Shown piece after piece: positions 24,956-34,160 of a DNA stretch of 64,000 nucleotides. The stretch covers positions 62,001 to 126,000 of the forward strand of contig NZ_LRUB01000017.1 in assembly GCF_001550065.1 (NCBI RefSeq), read 5' to 3'. A model generated the notes under the pieces. The model ran no database searches and was not told where the DNA came from. It saw only the letters and a program-made list of their open reading frames with translations. Made by a program: the position numbers and the translations under genes. Source of the DNA: Kordiimonas lipolytica. GTDB taxonomy: Bacteria; Pseudomonadota; Alphaproteobacteria; Sphingomonadales; Kordiimonadaceae. Position 1 is the first letter of the stretch. Each line of letters begins with the position of its first letter.

Positions 24956-26140
24956 TTAGCGGCCATCTGGTTCGCCATCCTCCGCCTTGGTTGGCGCAAC
25001 CTCGATTTCCTCATCCATTTCTGTTTCAGGTGCTGCTTTTGGATCCAGCTTTACTTGCTGGATGCTGACATTTCCGGCGCGATTCATGTTCCGCCTGACA
25101 ACGTCCACTAACAGGCGCTGCACATGTGGCGGATACATGCTGACATCAAGGTTTCGGCCATTTCGACCAACTGACTGGAAGTTGGCGCCGCCGTTGGCAG
25201 CGCTAAGATAGCCATTATAGAGATCGGCGATATGCCAGTCCTCCAGCTTCACCTCGATGCTGGTCACGGGACCAAGCAGGAAGCCGAAATCACGTCGGGC
25301 GTATTTGTTGATATGTGCCAGAAGGTCGCGTTCGAAATTCGGGAACTTTTGCGCGACATCCCGATAATAGGTAGAGACGCGGAGAATATAATCATCCTTG
25401 ATACGGGTGCCGCGAATGCTGTTCACAAAGTCTCGCGCGTTGTCTTCAAGGTCGGCATAGACGGTCTCTCCAGTGTAAGCTTTGGTACGCAGGTTGGGCG
25501 AACCCACCGAGCCCAGGAAGAAGCCGTAAATGACAACCGGGTCATCCCAGTTATCGAGCACATGCTGGCGGATGTCATAAGGTGAAACCATGGTGCCCAT
25601 GACATCAAATTGGCGGTCGCAATAGAAACGGTCTTCATGGTCTGGGTCTGTGCAGTCACCATACAGGCGGTCAACAAGCGTGACCGGATAGCGGTCAGCA
25701 ATCTTGGCATAGACAATCGCGTTGTGCAGGTTCAGCCAATAGGCCAGTTGCTCGTTTTTGTTCAACCTTGTGAGGTCAATTTTCTCCGGCAGGTCCAAGA
25801 GCACGTCCCGCACCTCGCGTACCACGAACTCCTGCTCGCTGGTCTTGATGTCATGGAACATGATCCGGTTGCCCTCAAGGCGCGAAGGTTCGGGGTTGTC
25901 GCGCACGAAACGTGTCCCGGTGCCAGAGCCCGGCCAAACGCGCCGGGCTGGCTTATGGTCGGACCGTCCCAGTGGCAGGACTGTCTTTTCCAGAAGATAG
26001 TCCATGTCCTCATACTTGAGGGCAGTTTGTGAATTCGGATTATAGGCTGTCGGCAAAAGCGGCTCAGAAGCCGTTGCAGAGATGCTTACGGTCAGAATTG
26101 CGCCGGTGATGGCCGCGCAGGCACCCTTGATGATGTTCAT
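24956..26140 (-). CDS. Exported DUF547 protein (paralogue 1)
   Basis: The 394-residue protein has a signal peptide (ITGAILTVSISATASEP) and the DUF547 core LNKNEQLAYWLNLHNAIVYA, followed by DRYPVTLVDRLYG and YGFFLGSVGSPNL. The family is found in bacteria and plants and has no established activity. It ends with an acidic, proline-containing tail (TEMDEEIEVAPTKAEDGEP). The downstream neighbour on the complementary strand is bioA; upstream, after 182 bases, is a second DUF547 gene with the same residue order, so the pair arose by tandem duplication. GGGGAAT precedes the ATG. Confidence 0.85.
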   Translation of the reverse strand: MNIIKGACAAITGAILTVSISATASEPLLPTAYNPNSQTALKYEDMDYLLEKTVLPLGRSDHKPARRVWPGSGTGTRFVRDNPEPSRLEGNRIMFHDIKTSEQEFVVREVRDVLLDLPEKIDLTRLNKNEQLAYWLNLHNAIVYAKIADRYPVTLVDRLYGDCTDPDHEDRFYCDRQFDVMGTMVSPYDIRQHVLDNWDDPVVIYGFFLGSVGSPNLRTKAYTGETVYADLEDNARDFVNSIRGTRIKDDYILRVSTYYRDVAQKFPNFERDLLAHINKYARRDFGFLLGPVTSIEVKLEDWHIADLYNGYLSAANGGANFQSVGRNGRNLDVSMYPPHVQRLLVDVVRRNMNRAGNVSIQQVKLDPKAAPETEMDEEIEVAPTKAEDGEPDGR

Positions 26141-26322
26141 TGAAATTCCCCACTATCTCGCGTCAATGAAGTTGTTTTAATTATAAGAAAAATATAGGGG
26201 CAGTATTCCAAGTCTACAAGTATGACTGGTCTGAAACTATGCTTTGCGGAGTATTTTTATAACTTTAGCTCGGTGTAGTAATCGGTCAGGCTGCGGGTGT
26301 CACACCAAATACGGGCTATGAG

Positions 26323-27408
26323 CTATTGATCTGCAATCTCTCCTGGGTCGAGCTCTTCAATCCCAACCTCTGCTTCCCGCAGGTGTCGCTTCCGCTCAAC
26401 CAACTCTGTCAGGAATTCCTGCACATGCCTGGGGTATTTTCCGGATGATGAAGTTTTTCGGATTATAGCAGCGATGTCTTGTGGGGACGCATTTGGGTTT
26501 GATGCGGTGGCTAAAACAATTCTTGCCGGGTTCGTGTTGGCGGAGGTCGTCAGACCGAGATGTCCGTTATAGAGATCGGCTATGTACCAGTCTGAAATGT
26601 CAGGCTCGAATGTGCTCAGATTGGCAATCAGGCTGGTCATGCGAACGTCTGTATAGCGCATCAGGTGAGCTTTCAGGTTCCGGTCAAAGTCGGGAAATAA
26701 GGAGGCATAATTGGCATAAAGCGTTGAGACGCGCGCACCTTCATCCCACAACTGGATGCCGCGCAGGCTGTTAACAAATTCGCGCGCATTATCTTCAAGG
26801 TTGGCCCAAACATTTTGCGCGGTATAAGCCTCGCGTCGCAGGTTTGGCCCGCCGATGGTGCCCTGGTAGAAACCATAAAGCACCCGGGGATCCTGCCAGT
26901 GGTTTACCACATAGGTTTCAATATCCTTGAGCGACATCCGCTTGCCTGCAACGGTTAGTATCTTTCTTGTCCAGTTTTCTTTGTGAAAGCCCTTCAAGTT
27001 TGATTGGGGATACACTTGGGCGATCTGGGTGAAGGCCGTGGCGTTATGTAGGTTCAGCCAGTAGGCGAGCTGCTCATCTGGTGAAAATTCGGTCAGCGGA
27101 ACATCATCTGGCACGCGGGACAGACCGTCTACAATCGCAGCCACATAGGCTTTGTTGCTGTCCCCAAGTGCATGGAAAAACACTCTGTTGGCTTCAAGTC
27201 GGGTGGGGTTGGGGTTGGTTTTTGTGAGCCTTGACGCTGGGGCGGTTTTAATACGCGCTGCGGGTTTGCGGTCAGACCGCCCTGTATCCATCACAGTTTC
27301 CTTCAGAACCATGTCCCAGTCGGCATAGCTGATGGATAGTTTTTCCTCTGCGAGTGCAGGGTGCGCGAATAATAATGCGATTGTCAGTATGGCTAAAAGC
27401 GGTCGCAT
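26323..27408 (-). CDS. Exported DUF547 protein (paralogue 2)
   Basis: The 361-residue protein has a signal peptide (MRPLLAILTIALLFAHPALA) and the same core as its neighbour: SPDEQLAYWLNLHNATAF, YGFYQGTIGGPNLRREAYT, NLEDNAREFVNSLRG and DWYIADLYNG. The two proteins align over almost their full length but are clearly diverged, so the duplication is old. Conserved tryptophan, asparagine and histidine residues of YWLNLHNA could form an active site. GGGGGAGAG precedes the ATG. The 182-base gap to paralogue 1 is AT-rich and should hold the latter's promoter. Confidence 0.84.
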   Translation of the reverse strand: MRPLLAILTIALLFAHPALAEEKLSISYADWDMVLKETVMDTGRSDRKPAARIKTAPASRLTKTNPNPTRLEANRVFFHALGDSNKAYVAAIVDGLSRVPDDVPLTEFSPDEQLAYWLNLHNATAFTQIAQVYPQSNLKGFHKENWTRKILTVAGKRMSLKDIETYVVNHWQDPRVLYGFYQGTIGGPNLRREAYTAQNVWANLEDNAREFVNSLRGIQLWDEGARVSTLYANYASLFPDFDRNLKAHLMRYTDVRMTSLIANLSTFEPDISDWYIADLYNGHLGLTTSANTNPARIVLATASNPNASPQDIAAIIRKTSSSGKYPRHVQEFLTELVERKRHLREAEVGIEELDPGEIADQ

Positions 27409-27507
27409 GCAAAGTCTCTCCCCCAGTATCGAGTTGAAGAGATGTTAGCCTTAAAGTGTTATTAAGACAACTATTGCGATGAGGAGCTGTCTACACGCAC
27501 AGGCCAA

Positions 27508-27540
27508 AGAAAAAGCCCGGCGGTGAGGCCGGGCTTTGTG
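27508..27540 (-). terminator. Terminator after the Bax-inhibitor-like gene
   Basis: AAAGCCCGGC and GCCGGGCTTT form a ten-base-pair stem around GGTGAG, with a T-rich tail on the minus strand, 25 bases past the stop codon. Confidence 0.85.
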
Positions 27541-27562
27541 TGTTTCTTATGCAGCTTTTCGC

Positions 27563-28288
27563 CTATTCGCGATTGCCAAGGAAGCTCAGCAGATACATGA
27601 ACAGGTTCACGAAATCGAGGTACAGGCTTACAGCACCCATGATCGCGCCTTTGGCGACAGCTTCGCCCGTGGCCATCATATAGTAGCTGTGCTTGATGCG
27701 CTGCGTGTCATAGGCAGTGAGGCCAGCGAAGATCAGTACGCCTGCAACAGAAATAACGAACTGCATCATCGAAGACTGCATGAACATGTTCACAACGCTT
27801 GCGATGATCAGGCCAATCAGGCCCATGAACAGGAAGGTGCCCATGCCGGACAGGCTTTTCTTCGTGGTATAGCCGTAAAGGCTAAGCGCACCGAAAGAAG
27901 CTGCAGTGATGAAGAAAGTCCGTGCGATACTCTCACCGGTGTAAACTAGGAAAATCGACGCCAGCGACAGGCCCATAACGGTGGCGAACGCCCAGAAGAC
28001 CATCTGCAGTGTGCCGGAGCTCATTTTTTGAACACCGAAGCTCATCACCATAATGAAGGCTAGCGGCGCGAGCGCCAGAACCCAACGAAGCGGCGAGCCG
28101 TATACAGTTTGAACCAGCTCCTGGCTGCCCATCAGCATGTTGCCAAAAACCATGGCAACAATGCCGGTCAGCAGAACGCCGGACGCCATATAGTTATAGA
28201 CCTTGAGCATGTAGGCGCGCAGGCCTTCATCGAACTCAGCAGTTTGGGTGGCAGAGCCAGCCCGGAAAGTAGTATTGTATCGTTCCAC
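27563..28288 (-). CDS. Bax inhibitor-1/YccA-family membrane protein
   Basis: The 241-residue protein has seven hydrophobic segments and the family signature in GLTAYDTQRIKHSYY, whose aspartate belongs to the conserved pH-sensing pair of BI-1-like calcium-leak proteins. Other hallmarks are FWAFATVMGLSLASIF and GALSLYGYTTKKSL. In bacteria the YbhL/YccA relatives are inner-membrane proteins, and YccA interacts with FtsH. The start is GTG at 28288 with GGGGAG eight bases upstream. It is monocistronic, with its own terminator. Confidence 0.92.
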   Translation of the reverse strand: MERYNTTFRAGSATQTAEFDEGLRAYMLKVYNYMASGVLLTGIVAMVFGNMLMGSQELVQTVYGSPLRWVLALAPLAFIMVMSFGVQKMSSGTLQMVFWAFATVMGLSLASIFLVYTGESIARTFFITAASFGALSLYGYTTKKSLSGMGTFLFMGLIGLIIASVVNMFMQSSMMQFVISVAGVLIFAGLTAYDTQRIKHSYYMMATGEAVAKGAIMGAVSLYLDFVNLFMYLLSFLGNRE

Positions 28289-28430
28289 GATAGTTGCTCC
28301 CCATGGGGTTACAGTCAGTTGCAGCTAATATGGGCATTCGCCCTTTTGCTTGCAACCGTATTCGCAAGAATTTGATCGCAGAATTTCCAAGGCGATAGAC
28401 TTTATCTATCACTGAAAATCCTGCATTTGA

Positions 28431-30965
28431 TCACTCGGTCCGCAGGACCGCGTTCGGCTTGATCCCCAGTGCCCTGTAGCTAGAGCCCAAACCGAACAGA
28501 ATGGTCACCAACAGGCTTGTGACCACGGTGAAAATCATCGGCGCGGGCAGGAAGCTGAATTCCATATCCATGACGAAATCCACCACGATCCATCCCGTAA
28601 GGCTGCCAAGCCCCAGCGCGATGGCGGCTGTAATCAGGCCGATAAGGGTATATTCCAACAGGTATGCCCTGAGAATCTGGCCCCTGACGGCGCCCACCAC
28701 CTTCAGGATCACGCTTTCATAGACCCGCTGGCGGAAACCGGCAGCAATCGCGCCCGCCAACACCAGAATGCCGGCGATGATGGCAACAGCGGCTGTCGCC
28801 CGCACGGCAGTGCCGATCTGGTCCATCATGGTGTTGACGCTTGAGAGCACCTCTTTCATGCGGATGGCCGTGACATTGGGGAAAGCGTTCGTCAGCACTT
28901 TGTGGGCTTCCACTTCCGCTTCGTTCGACGCCTTCAGTGTTGCCATATAGGTGTGCGGCGCGGCCTTGAGCGTGTTCGGGTCAAACAGGATCACGAAATT
29001 GAAGCCGAAGGTGCCCCAGTCAATCTCCCTGAGCGACCGGACTGTCGCTGTGATCTCACGCCCCAGCACAGAAACGCTGATGGTGTCGCCTATTTTGAGG
29101 CCGAGGCCGTCTGCAGCTTCCTTGCCTAGGCTGACTTCAGGTTCACCTGCATAGCCAGCGGGCCACCAGTCGCCTTCAACCAGATGGCTGCCGTTGCCCA
29201 GCTCTTCCATATAGGAAAGGCCGCGGTCCCCGCGCAAGATCCAGCGCACATTCTGGGCCACTTCAACTTCAGACGCGTTCACGCCGTTCAGTTTGGTCAC
29301 CCGGCCCCTGAGGTTCGGCACACTCACCAGCTCCTCAACCCCGTCGATGCCCTTGGCTTTCGCTTCGAATTCCGCAAGCTGATGGCCCTGAATGTCCAGA
29401 AGGAAGAAGGCCGGGGCCTCTTCCGGCACCTGTTCAGTCAGGCGTTCTGACAAGTTGCCTTCAATCAGCGCCAGCGTGGAAAAGAGCGTCAGGCCAAGCC
29501 CGAGCGAGATCACGACCGCACCCGTGGCCGCCCCGGGCCGGTGCAGGTTCGCAACGGCCATGCGGATCAGTGGGTTTCGTGACCGCGGCGCCTTGGATGC
29601 CAGCCGTTCAATCAGCCAACTGGTGAACCTTAGAAGGCCAAGTGTCAGCCCAGCGCCGCCCATGAAGCCTGCCGCGAGCATACGGTTGTCTGACATGCCA
29701 ACCGCCAGCAGCACTACAACGGTGGCGGCACCGAAGATGGTGGCAACATAGATGAAGCGCGGCCAGCGGCTCTCAGGTGCCACGAGCGCCCGGAACAGGC
29801 GCACCGGCGGCAGGTCCCGCGCTTTGCCAAGCGGCCAAACCGCGAAGGCGACGGTGATCATCAGGCCATAAAGGGCAGAGAGGAAGAGCGCCAAAGGGTA
29901 AACCCCGCCATCGGGGCGGACCGGGAGCGTGTCAGGCAGGAACATCGCCAGCACGCTCGGTAGCATTGAACCCACGATCATGCCAACCGCGATGGCGATC
30001 AGGCCAATCAGCAGTATCTGGAAGAAATAGGTTTTGAAAACTGTGCTGCCGTCCGCACCCAGTATCTTGAAGGTGGCGATGGTCTTGGTCTTGCGGTCCA
30101 TATAGCCGCGCACCGCATTGCCCACACCCACACCGCCAACAACCAGCGCGGAAATGCCGACGAGCGTGAGGAAGATACCCATCTGGTCAATGAAGCGGCG
30201 AAGTCCCGGCGCACTCGTGGACCGGTCACGCACCCGCCAGTTGGCGTCCGGGAAAGCTTCCTTCAAATCTTCGCGCACGGCCTTGATATCGGTGCCTGCA
30301 GGCATTTTAAGTTTGTAATAGAAGTTCACCAGGCTGCCGGTTGTGATCAGGCCGGTTTCTTCAAGGGCTGCGCGGCGGATCATCACGCTGGGGCCAAGCT
30401 GGAAGCCCATGTTGGCCTTGTCGGGTTCCTTCTCAATGAACGCGCGGATATCGGCTTTCACGTTGCCGAAGATCAGTGTGTCGCCGGGTTCAACGCCCAG
30501 GCGGTCAGCCAGCAGCGGGTCAATCGCCACGCCCCATTTACCCGCGCGCTTTTCAAACAGCGCTTCGTTATCGAGCATTGGTTTGGTGACGAAATCCCCA
30601 TAAAGCGGGTATAGGCCATCGACCGCCCGGAGTTCCACAAGGGTGGACCGGGGCGCGCCGTCAACCCGCGCCATGGTGCGAAGGCGCGCGCTATCGGAAA
30701 GCGTGCCGCGTTCATTCAGCCATGTTCTGGCTTCAGGCCCCAGTTGAGCCTGGAAAATGTTGATCTCCATGTCGCCGCCAAGGATCGATTGTCCTTCGCG
30801 CTCCATGCCTTCCTGGATCGCGCGGGTGAGCGAGCCGACGGCGGCGATGGCAGTCACGCCCAAAATCAGGCAGGCCATGAAGATGCGGAAGCCCGAAAGG
30901 CCGCCACGAAGTTCCCGAAGCGCCAGCCTTAACGCCACTGGCAGGGCGGGGTTGCGGCTGATCAT
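28431..30965 (-). CDS. ybbP: YbbP-like ABC transporter permease (FtsX superfamily)
   Basis: This 844-residue permease has an N-terminal membrane helix, a large periplasmic MacB-like domain, a cluster of helices at about 265-440 and a second FtsX module at the C-terminus (GAIAAGFRQRVYESVILKVVG). This ten-helix layout matches YbbP, thought to extract substrates from the outer leaflet or periplasm in the manner of lipoprotein transporters; the cargo is unknown. Its start overlaps the ybbA stop by four bases (ATGA), so both form one complex. Confidence 0.92.
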   Translation of the reverse strand: MISRNPALPVALRLALRELRGGLSGFRIFMACLILGVTAIAAVGSLTRAIQEGMEREGQSILGGDMEINIFQAQLGPEARTWLNERGTLSDSARLRTMARVDGAPRSTLVELRAVDGLYPLYGDFVTKPMLDNEALFEKRAGKWGVAIDPLLADRLGVEPGDTLIFGNVKADIRAFIEKEPDKANMGFQLGPSVMIRRAALEETGLITTGSLVNFYYKLKMPAGTDIKAVREDLKEAFPDANWRVRDRSTSAPGLRRFIDQMGIFLTLVGISALVVGGVGVGNAVRGYMDRKTKTIATFKILGADGSTVFKTYFFQILLIGLIAIAVGMIVGSMLPSVLAMFLPDTLPVRPDGGVYPLALFLSALYGLMITVAFAVWPLGKARDLPPVRLFRALVAPESRWPRFIYVATIFGAATVVVLLAVGMSDNRMLAAGFMGGAGLTLGLLRFTSWLIERLASKAPRSRNPLIRMAVANLHRPGAATGAVVISLGLGLTLFSTLALIEGNLSERLTEQVPEEAPAFFLLDIQGHQLAEFEAKAKGIDGVEELVSVPNLRGRVTKLNGVNASEVEVAQNVRWILRGDRGLSYMEELGNGSHLVEGDWWPAGYAGEPEVSLGKEAADGLGLKIGDTISVSVLGREITATVRSLREIDWGTFGFNFVILFDPNTLKAAPHTYMATLKASNEAEVEAHKVLTNAFPNVTAIRMKEVLSSVNTMMDQIGTAVRATAAVAIIAGILVLAGAIAAGFRQRVYESVILKVVGAVRGQILRAYLLEYTLIGLITAAIALGLGSLTGWIVVDFVMDMEFSFLPAPMIFTVVTSLLVTILFGLGSSYRALGIKPNAVLRTE

Positions 30966-31702
30966 TTGTTTGACACCTTGCCCATAACGCCCATGTCGCC
31001 AGTGACGGACTTGGTGTTGCCCGTATCGTCCACCACTTTACCATCGGCCATTGAAATCACACGGTCGCAGCGGTCGGCGAGCTCCGGGTCGTGGGTCACC
31101 AGCACAAGGGTGGACCCGCGCGCTTCGGCGAGATCGAAGATCAGTTTGATGATGGCATGGCCGGTCTTGCCGTCCAGGTTGCCTGTGGGTTCGTCACCAA
31201 ACAGGATTGCGGGCTCAGGGGCCAGTGCGCGGGCCAAAGCCACTCGCTGTTGTTCGCCGCCCGAAAGCTGCGCCGGGTAATGGTCCATCCGGTGCGCAAG
31301 GCCCACAGCCTCAAGTTCCTTGGCCGCGCGGTCGAAGGCGTCGTTGACGCCCGCAAGTTCAAGTGGCACGGCCACGTTTTCCAATGCCGTCATGGTGGGG
31401 ATCAGGTGGAAGGCTTGCATCACGATGCCCACGCCCTTCAGCCGGTGGCGGGCAAGCGTGTCTTCGTCTGCGCCCTCGAATGTCAGGCCGTCAACTTCTA
31501 CTGATCCGGTCGTTGCCTGCTCCAGGCCGGTCATCAGGCTCATCAGCGATGATTTGCCGCTGCCCGATGGGCCAACAATGCCCACAGTTTCGCCTTTTTC
31601 GATGCCGAAACTGATGCCCTTCAGGATATTCACAGGGCCCGCGCCGCTCTCGAGCGTCAGCGTGACATCGGATAATTTGATGATGCTGGAAGTGTCAGCC
31701 AT
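30962..31702 (-). CDS. ybbA: ABC transporter ATP-binding protein YbbA
   Basis: The 246-residue LolD/MacB-type ATPase shows Walker A GPSGSGKS at residues 44-51, signature LSGGEQQRVALARAL, Walker B ILFGDEPTGNLD and switch histidine in VLVTHDPE. It pairs with the overlapping ybbP permease gene. The arrangement, with tesA divergent just 74 bases away, is the same as in Escherichia coli, where tesA and ybbAP are also divergent. This supports the assignment. Confidence 0.93.
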   Translation of the reverse strand: MADTSSIIKLSDVTLTLESGAGPVNILKGISFGIEKGETVGIVGPSGSGKSSLMSLMTGLEQATTGSVEVDGLTFEGADEDTLARHRLKGVGIVMQAFHLIPTMTALENVAVPLELAGVNDAFDRAAKELEAVGLAHRMDHYPAQLSGGEQQRVALARALAPEPAILFGDEPTGNLDGKTGHAIIKLIFDLAEARGSTLVLVTHDPELADRCDRVISMADGKVVDDTGNTKSVTGDMGVMGKVSNK

Positions 31703-31776
31703 TGTAATTGTCTCTCTTCGCTGCCAGATATTCTGATTATGGTTTTAAACGTCTCTATAAGCTGGGAGTTTGCCTC

Positions 31777-32454
31777 GTGAAGGTCAATCAAACGCTCAAA
31801 CTTTTTTTCTATACGCTTACTGCGGTCATTTGGACGACTTTTGCGCCCGGAAGCACCGTAAGCGCGACGGATGGCGAAAGTGCGGCAGATACGGTTGAAA
31901 TACTGGCGTTTGGCGACAGCTTGACCGCAGGCTATGGCCTTGAGGCAGGAGACGGTTTCACGGACCAGCTTGAAGACTGGCTGAATGCCAATATGAATGT
32001 CCCGGTAAAGGTGACGAATGCGGGCGTGTCTGGTGATACCACATCGGGCGGCCGGTCACGGCTTGAGTGGGGGCTTGCACCTTTTGAAGGCGGCAGGCCG
32101 GATCTCGTGATCCTGACACTGGGCGGCAATGATGGCCTTCGGGGGATCGACCCAAAAATCACTCGCGACAATATTGATGCCATGGTCGGGCTTCTGACCG
32201 AACGCGGTATCCCGGTGTTGATTGGCGGCATGATGGCGCCGCCAAACCTGGGCCCGGATTATGCTGAAATCTTCAATCCATCCTACAAGGCAACGGCGGA
32301 AAAATACGGCCAGCCGCTTTATCCCTTCTTTCTTGAAGGGGTGGCAGCCGATCCGGCGCTTAACCAGACTGACGGAATTCACCCCAACGCCGAGGGCGTA
32401 AAAATTATCGTGAATAATATCGGACCAGTAGTCAAAGACCTGATTTTACGCTAG
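31777..32454 (+). CDS. tesA: Periplasmic acyl-CoA thioesterase / arylesterase (SGNH hydrolase)
   Basis: The 225-residue protein has an N-terminal hydrophobic signal (LKLFFYTLTAVIWTTFA) and the SGNH blocks: AFGDSLTAGYGLE with the nucleophilic serine, GVSGDTTSGG, LGGNDGLRGI and DGIHPNAEG with the Asp-His pair. It is a TesA/lysophospholipase L1-type esterase acting in the periplasm. I chose GTG at 31777 because GGGAG lies eight bases upstream and the signal peptide then starts correctly; an in-frame ATG farther upstream would put 23 extra residues before it. Confidence 0.9.
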   Translation: MKVNQTLKLFFYTLTAVIWTTFAPGSTVSATDGESAADTVEILAFGDSLTAGYGLEAGDGFTDQLEDWLNANMNVPVKVTNAGVSGDTTSGGRSRLEWGLAPFEGGRPDLVILTLGGNDGLRGIDPKITRDNIDAMVGLLTERGIPVLIGGMMAPPNLGPDYAEIFNPSYKATAEKYGQPLYPFFLEGVAADPALNQTDGIHPNAEGVKIIVNNIGPVVKDLILR

Positions 32455-32522
32455 AGTTAGTGTGTCGTGGGTATGTGACCCACGAAATCTTGTCGCTTAC
32501 GACTCTTTTAGGGAGGTCGACC

Positions 32523-33125
32523 ATGGTTCGTTTATTTGTCGGCCTGGAAATTCCCGAAAATGTGCGATCTGCGCTCGATGAGGCGCGCGGCGGTGTGGAA
32601 TGTGCACACTGGCAGCGGGATGACCAGCTCCATCTAACCCTTGCTTTTATCGGCGATGTTCCCAAGCGAACAATGCATGAAATCGAAAGCGAGCTTTCCC
32701 GGATAATTGTGACGCCCTTTGAGCTCGACCTCAGGGGCGTTGGTCTTTTTGGGAAGCCCAAACAGCCCAAGAACCTGTGGGCCGGTGTGTCTGACAGAAA
32801 GCCACTTGTACATTTGCATGAGAAGATTTGCTTCGCGCTGGAAAGCGTGGGGGTGGATGTGGAACGCAGGAAATACAAGCCGCATGTTACGCTGGCGCGG
32901 TTTCGCCGGGGGGCGCAGGCTCGCATCGGCGACTGGCTGACGGAGCATGAAATCCTGCGGACACCCGCGTGGACGGTGGATCATTTCACGCTGTTTTCCA
33001 GCCAGCTGACGTGCGAGGGGTCCTTCTACACCGTCGAAAGCCGGTTTGGCCGTGCCTATGAGGGCGAGACCGAGGACGAGGATTTCACTGCCTTCAGCGG
33101 CTTTGAACTGGAACCAGCCTGGTAG
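32523..33125 (+). CDS. thpR: RNA 2',3'-cyclic 3'-phosphodiesterase (2H family)
   Basis: The 200-residue protein has the two HxTx motifs of the 2H phosphoesterases: HLTL at His37 and HVTL at His121. These form the active site that opens 2',3'-cyclic phosphates. It starts MVRLFVGLEIPENV, typical of ThpR/LigT. GGGAGG precedes the ATG at 32523. A tail of about 20 acidic residues (GETEDEDFTAF) extends past the usual end. Its last 32 bases overlap the end of the convergent lipoprotein hydrolase gene. Confidence 0.93.
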   Translation: MVRLFVGLEIPENVRSALDEARGGVECAHWQRDDQLHLTLAFIGDVPKRTMHEIESELSRIIVTPFELDLRGVGLFGKPKQPKNLWAGVSDRKPLVHLHEKICFALESVGVDVERRKYKPHVTLARFRRGAQARIGDWLTEHEILRTPAWTVDHFTLFSSQLTCEGSFYTVESRFGRAYEGETEDEDFTAFSGFELEPAW

Positions 33126-33978
33126 CAGGCAGCCTGGACGCCATGTCGGTTATGGCGTCCAACAGCGCGCCGCGCGCATTCCAGGGCAGGAAATGGTTGG
33201 TGCCTTCAAGGGTAACCAGCTTTGGCACCGTGTCCGTAAATTCCCGCAGCATATAATCCGTGTTGGCATAGGGTACCAGCTCGTCTGCCGTGCCGTGCAC
33301 GATGGTGACCGGCACATGGATGTTCTTGAGGCGTGGCTCAAGGGCGCGTAGTTCATCTTCAAGGCCGATCAGCTCAAGATTGGCATTCCTGAGTTCCCGT
33401 TGCAGCAGCCAGGAAAAGGGTGGCACGGCCCCCAGTCGCTGTATCCACATGACTTCTTCAAGGTCAGGATCCAGTGCACCCGCTGCGATGATGATACCGC
33501 CAACCTTGTCACCATACAGCGTGGCCGCTGCAGCCACAATCGGGCCGCCCAGCGAGTGGCCGACCAGAATGGGCTTGCCGCGTTCCGGCATGGTAATGAG
33601 CGGCCCCAGCGCCTGGGCCTGTGCCATGATGGATGTCTGGGCACGGTCAGGTCGGGTCTGGCCAAAGCCGGGCCGATCAACGGCGATAAACTGAAACCCA
33701 TCGGGTGCGTTCTTCAGCATGTCATACCAGTCTGATGAATCGCCGGGCGTGCCATGCACAAAAATAACCCGCTGACCCGTAGGGGCTCCGCCCTCAAGAT
33801 AGCTGAGCTGGTAGAGCTCCTCGGCCTTGGTGGCAACAGCCCGGCGCATGGCGAATTCGTCATGATCGAACCGCGGCTGCATGGAGATATAAGCGGAGGC
33901 GCAACCAACCAGAAGAAAGGGAAGCGCCAGGAGACAGCACCAGAATTTCTTTGATTTCAGGATCGCCAGTATGCGCAT
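33094..33978 (-). CDS. Lipoprotein alpha/beta hydrolase
   Basis: The 294-residue protein has a lipobox LLVGC with the lipidated cysteine at about residue 26, so it should be membrane-anchored on the periplasmic side. The hydrolase core has VHGTPGDSSDW as oxyanion loop, Ser142 in GHSLGG, an aspartate in VHGTADELVP and a histidine in GTNHFLPW. Substrate is unknown. It overlaps the 3' end of thpR tail to tail. The residue after the lipobox cysteine is alanine, giving no inner-membrane retention signal. Confidence 0.88.
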   Translation of the reverse strand: MRILAILKSKKFWCCLLALPFLLVGCASAYISMQPRFDHDEFAMRRAVATKAEELYQLSYLEGGAPTGQRVIFVHGTPGDSSDWYDMLKNAPDGFQFIAVDRPGFGQTRPDRAQTSIMAQAQALGPLITMPERGKPILVGHSLGGPIVAAAATLYGDKVGGIIIAAGALDPDLEEVMWIQRLGAVPPFSWLLQRELRNANLELIGLEDELRALEPRLKNIHVPVTIVHGTADELVPYANTDYMLREFTDTVPKLVTLEGTNHFLPWNARGALLDAITDMASRLPATRLVPVQSR

Positions 33979-34089
33979 GGGTAGTCCTCGCTTTATGCCT
34001 TTATGCCTGCCCCATTCAAATCATAGGCGGTCAGGACCATGCAGCCAGTGACATCATCTCAACTTTGCGTGACGCGATTGCTTCCCATT

Positions 34090-34107
34090 TGGTCATAAAT
34101 CTGTGAC
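34090..34107 (+). promoter_or_regulatory. PhoB box upstream of phoD
   Basis: TGGTCATAAATCTGTGAC matches 15 of 18 positions of the known Pho box CTGTCATAAATCTGTCAC, with the 11-base direct-repeat spacing intact. It lies about 54 bases before the phoD start, so phosphate limitation probably induces that gene. Confidence 0.75.
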
Positions 34108-34160
34108 ACTCGCCGCGTAATCCTGACTGTTCAGACAAGATTTTCCAGAAGGGGGCTTTC

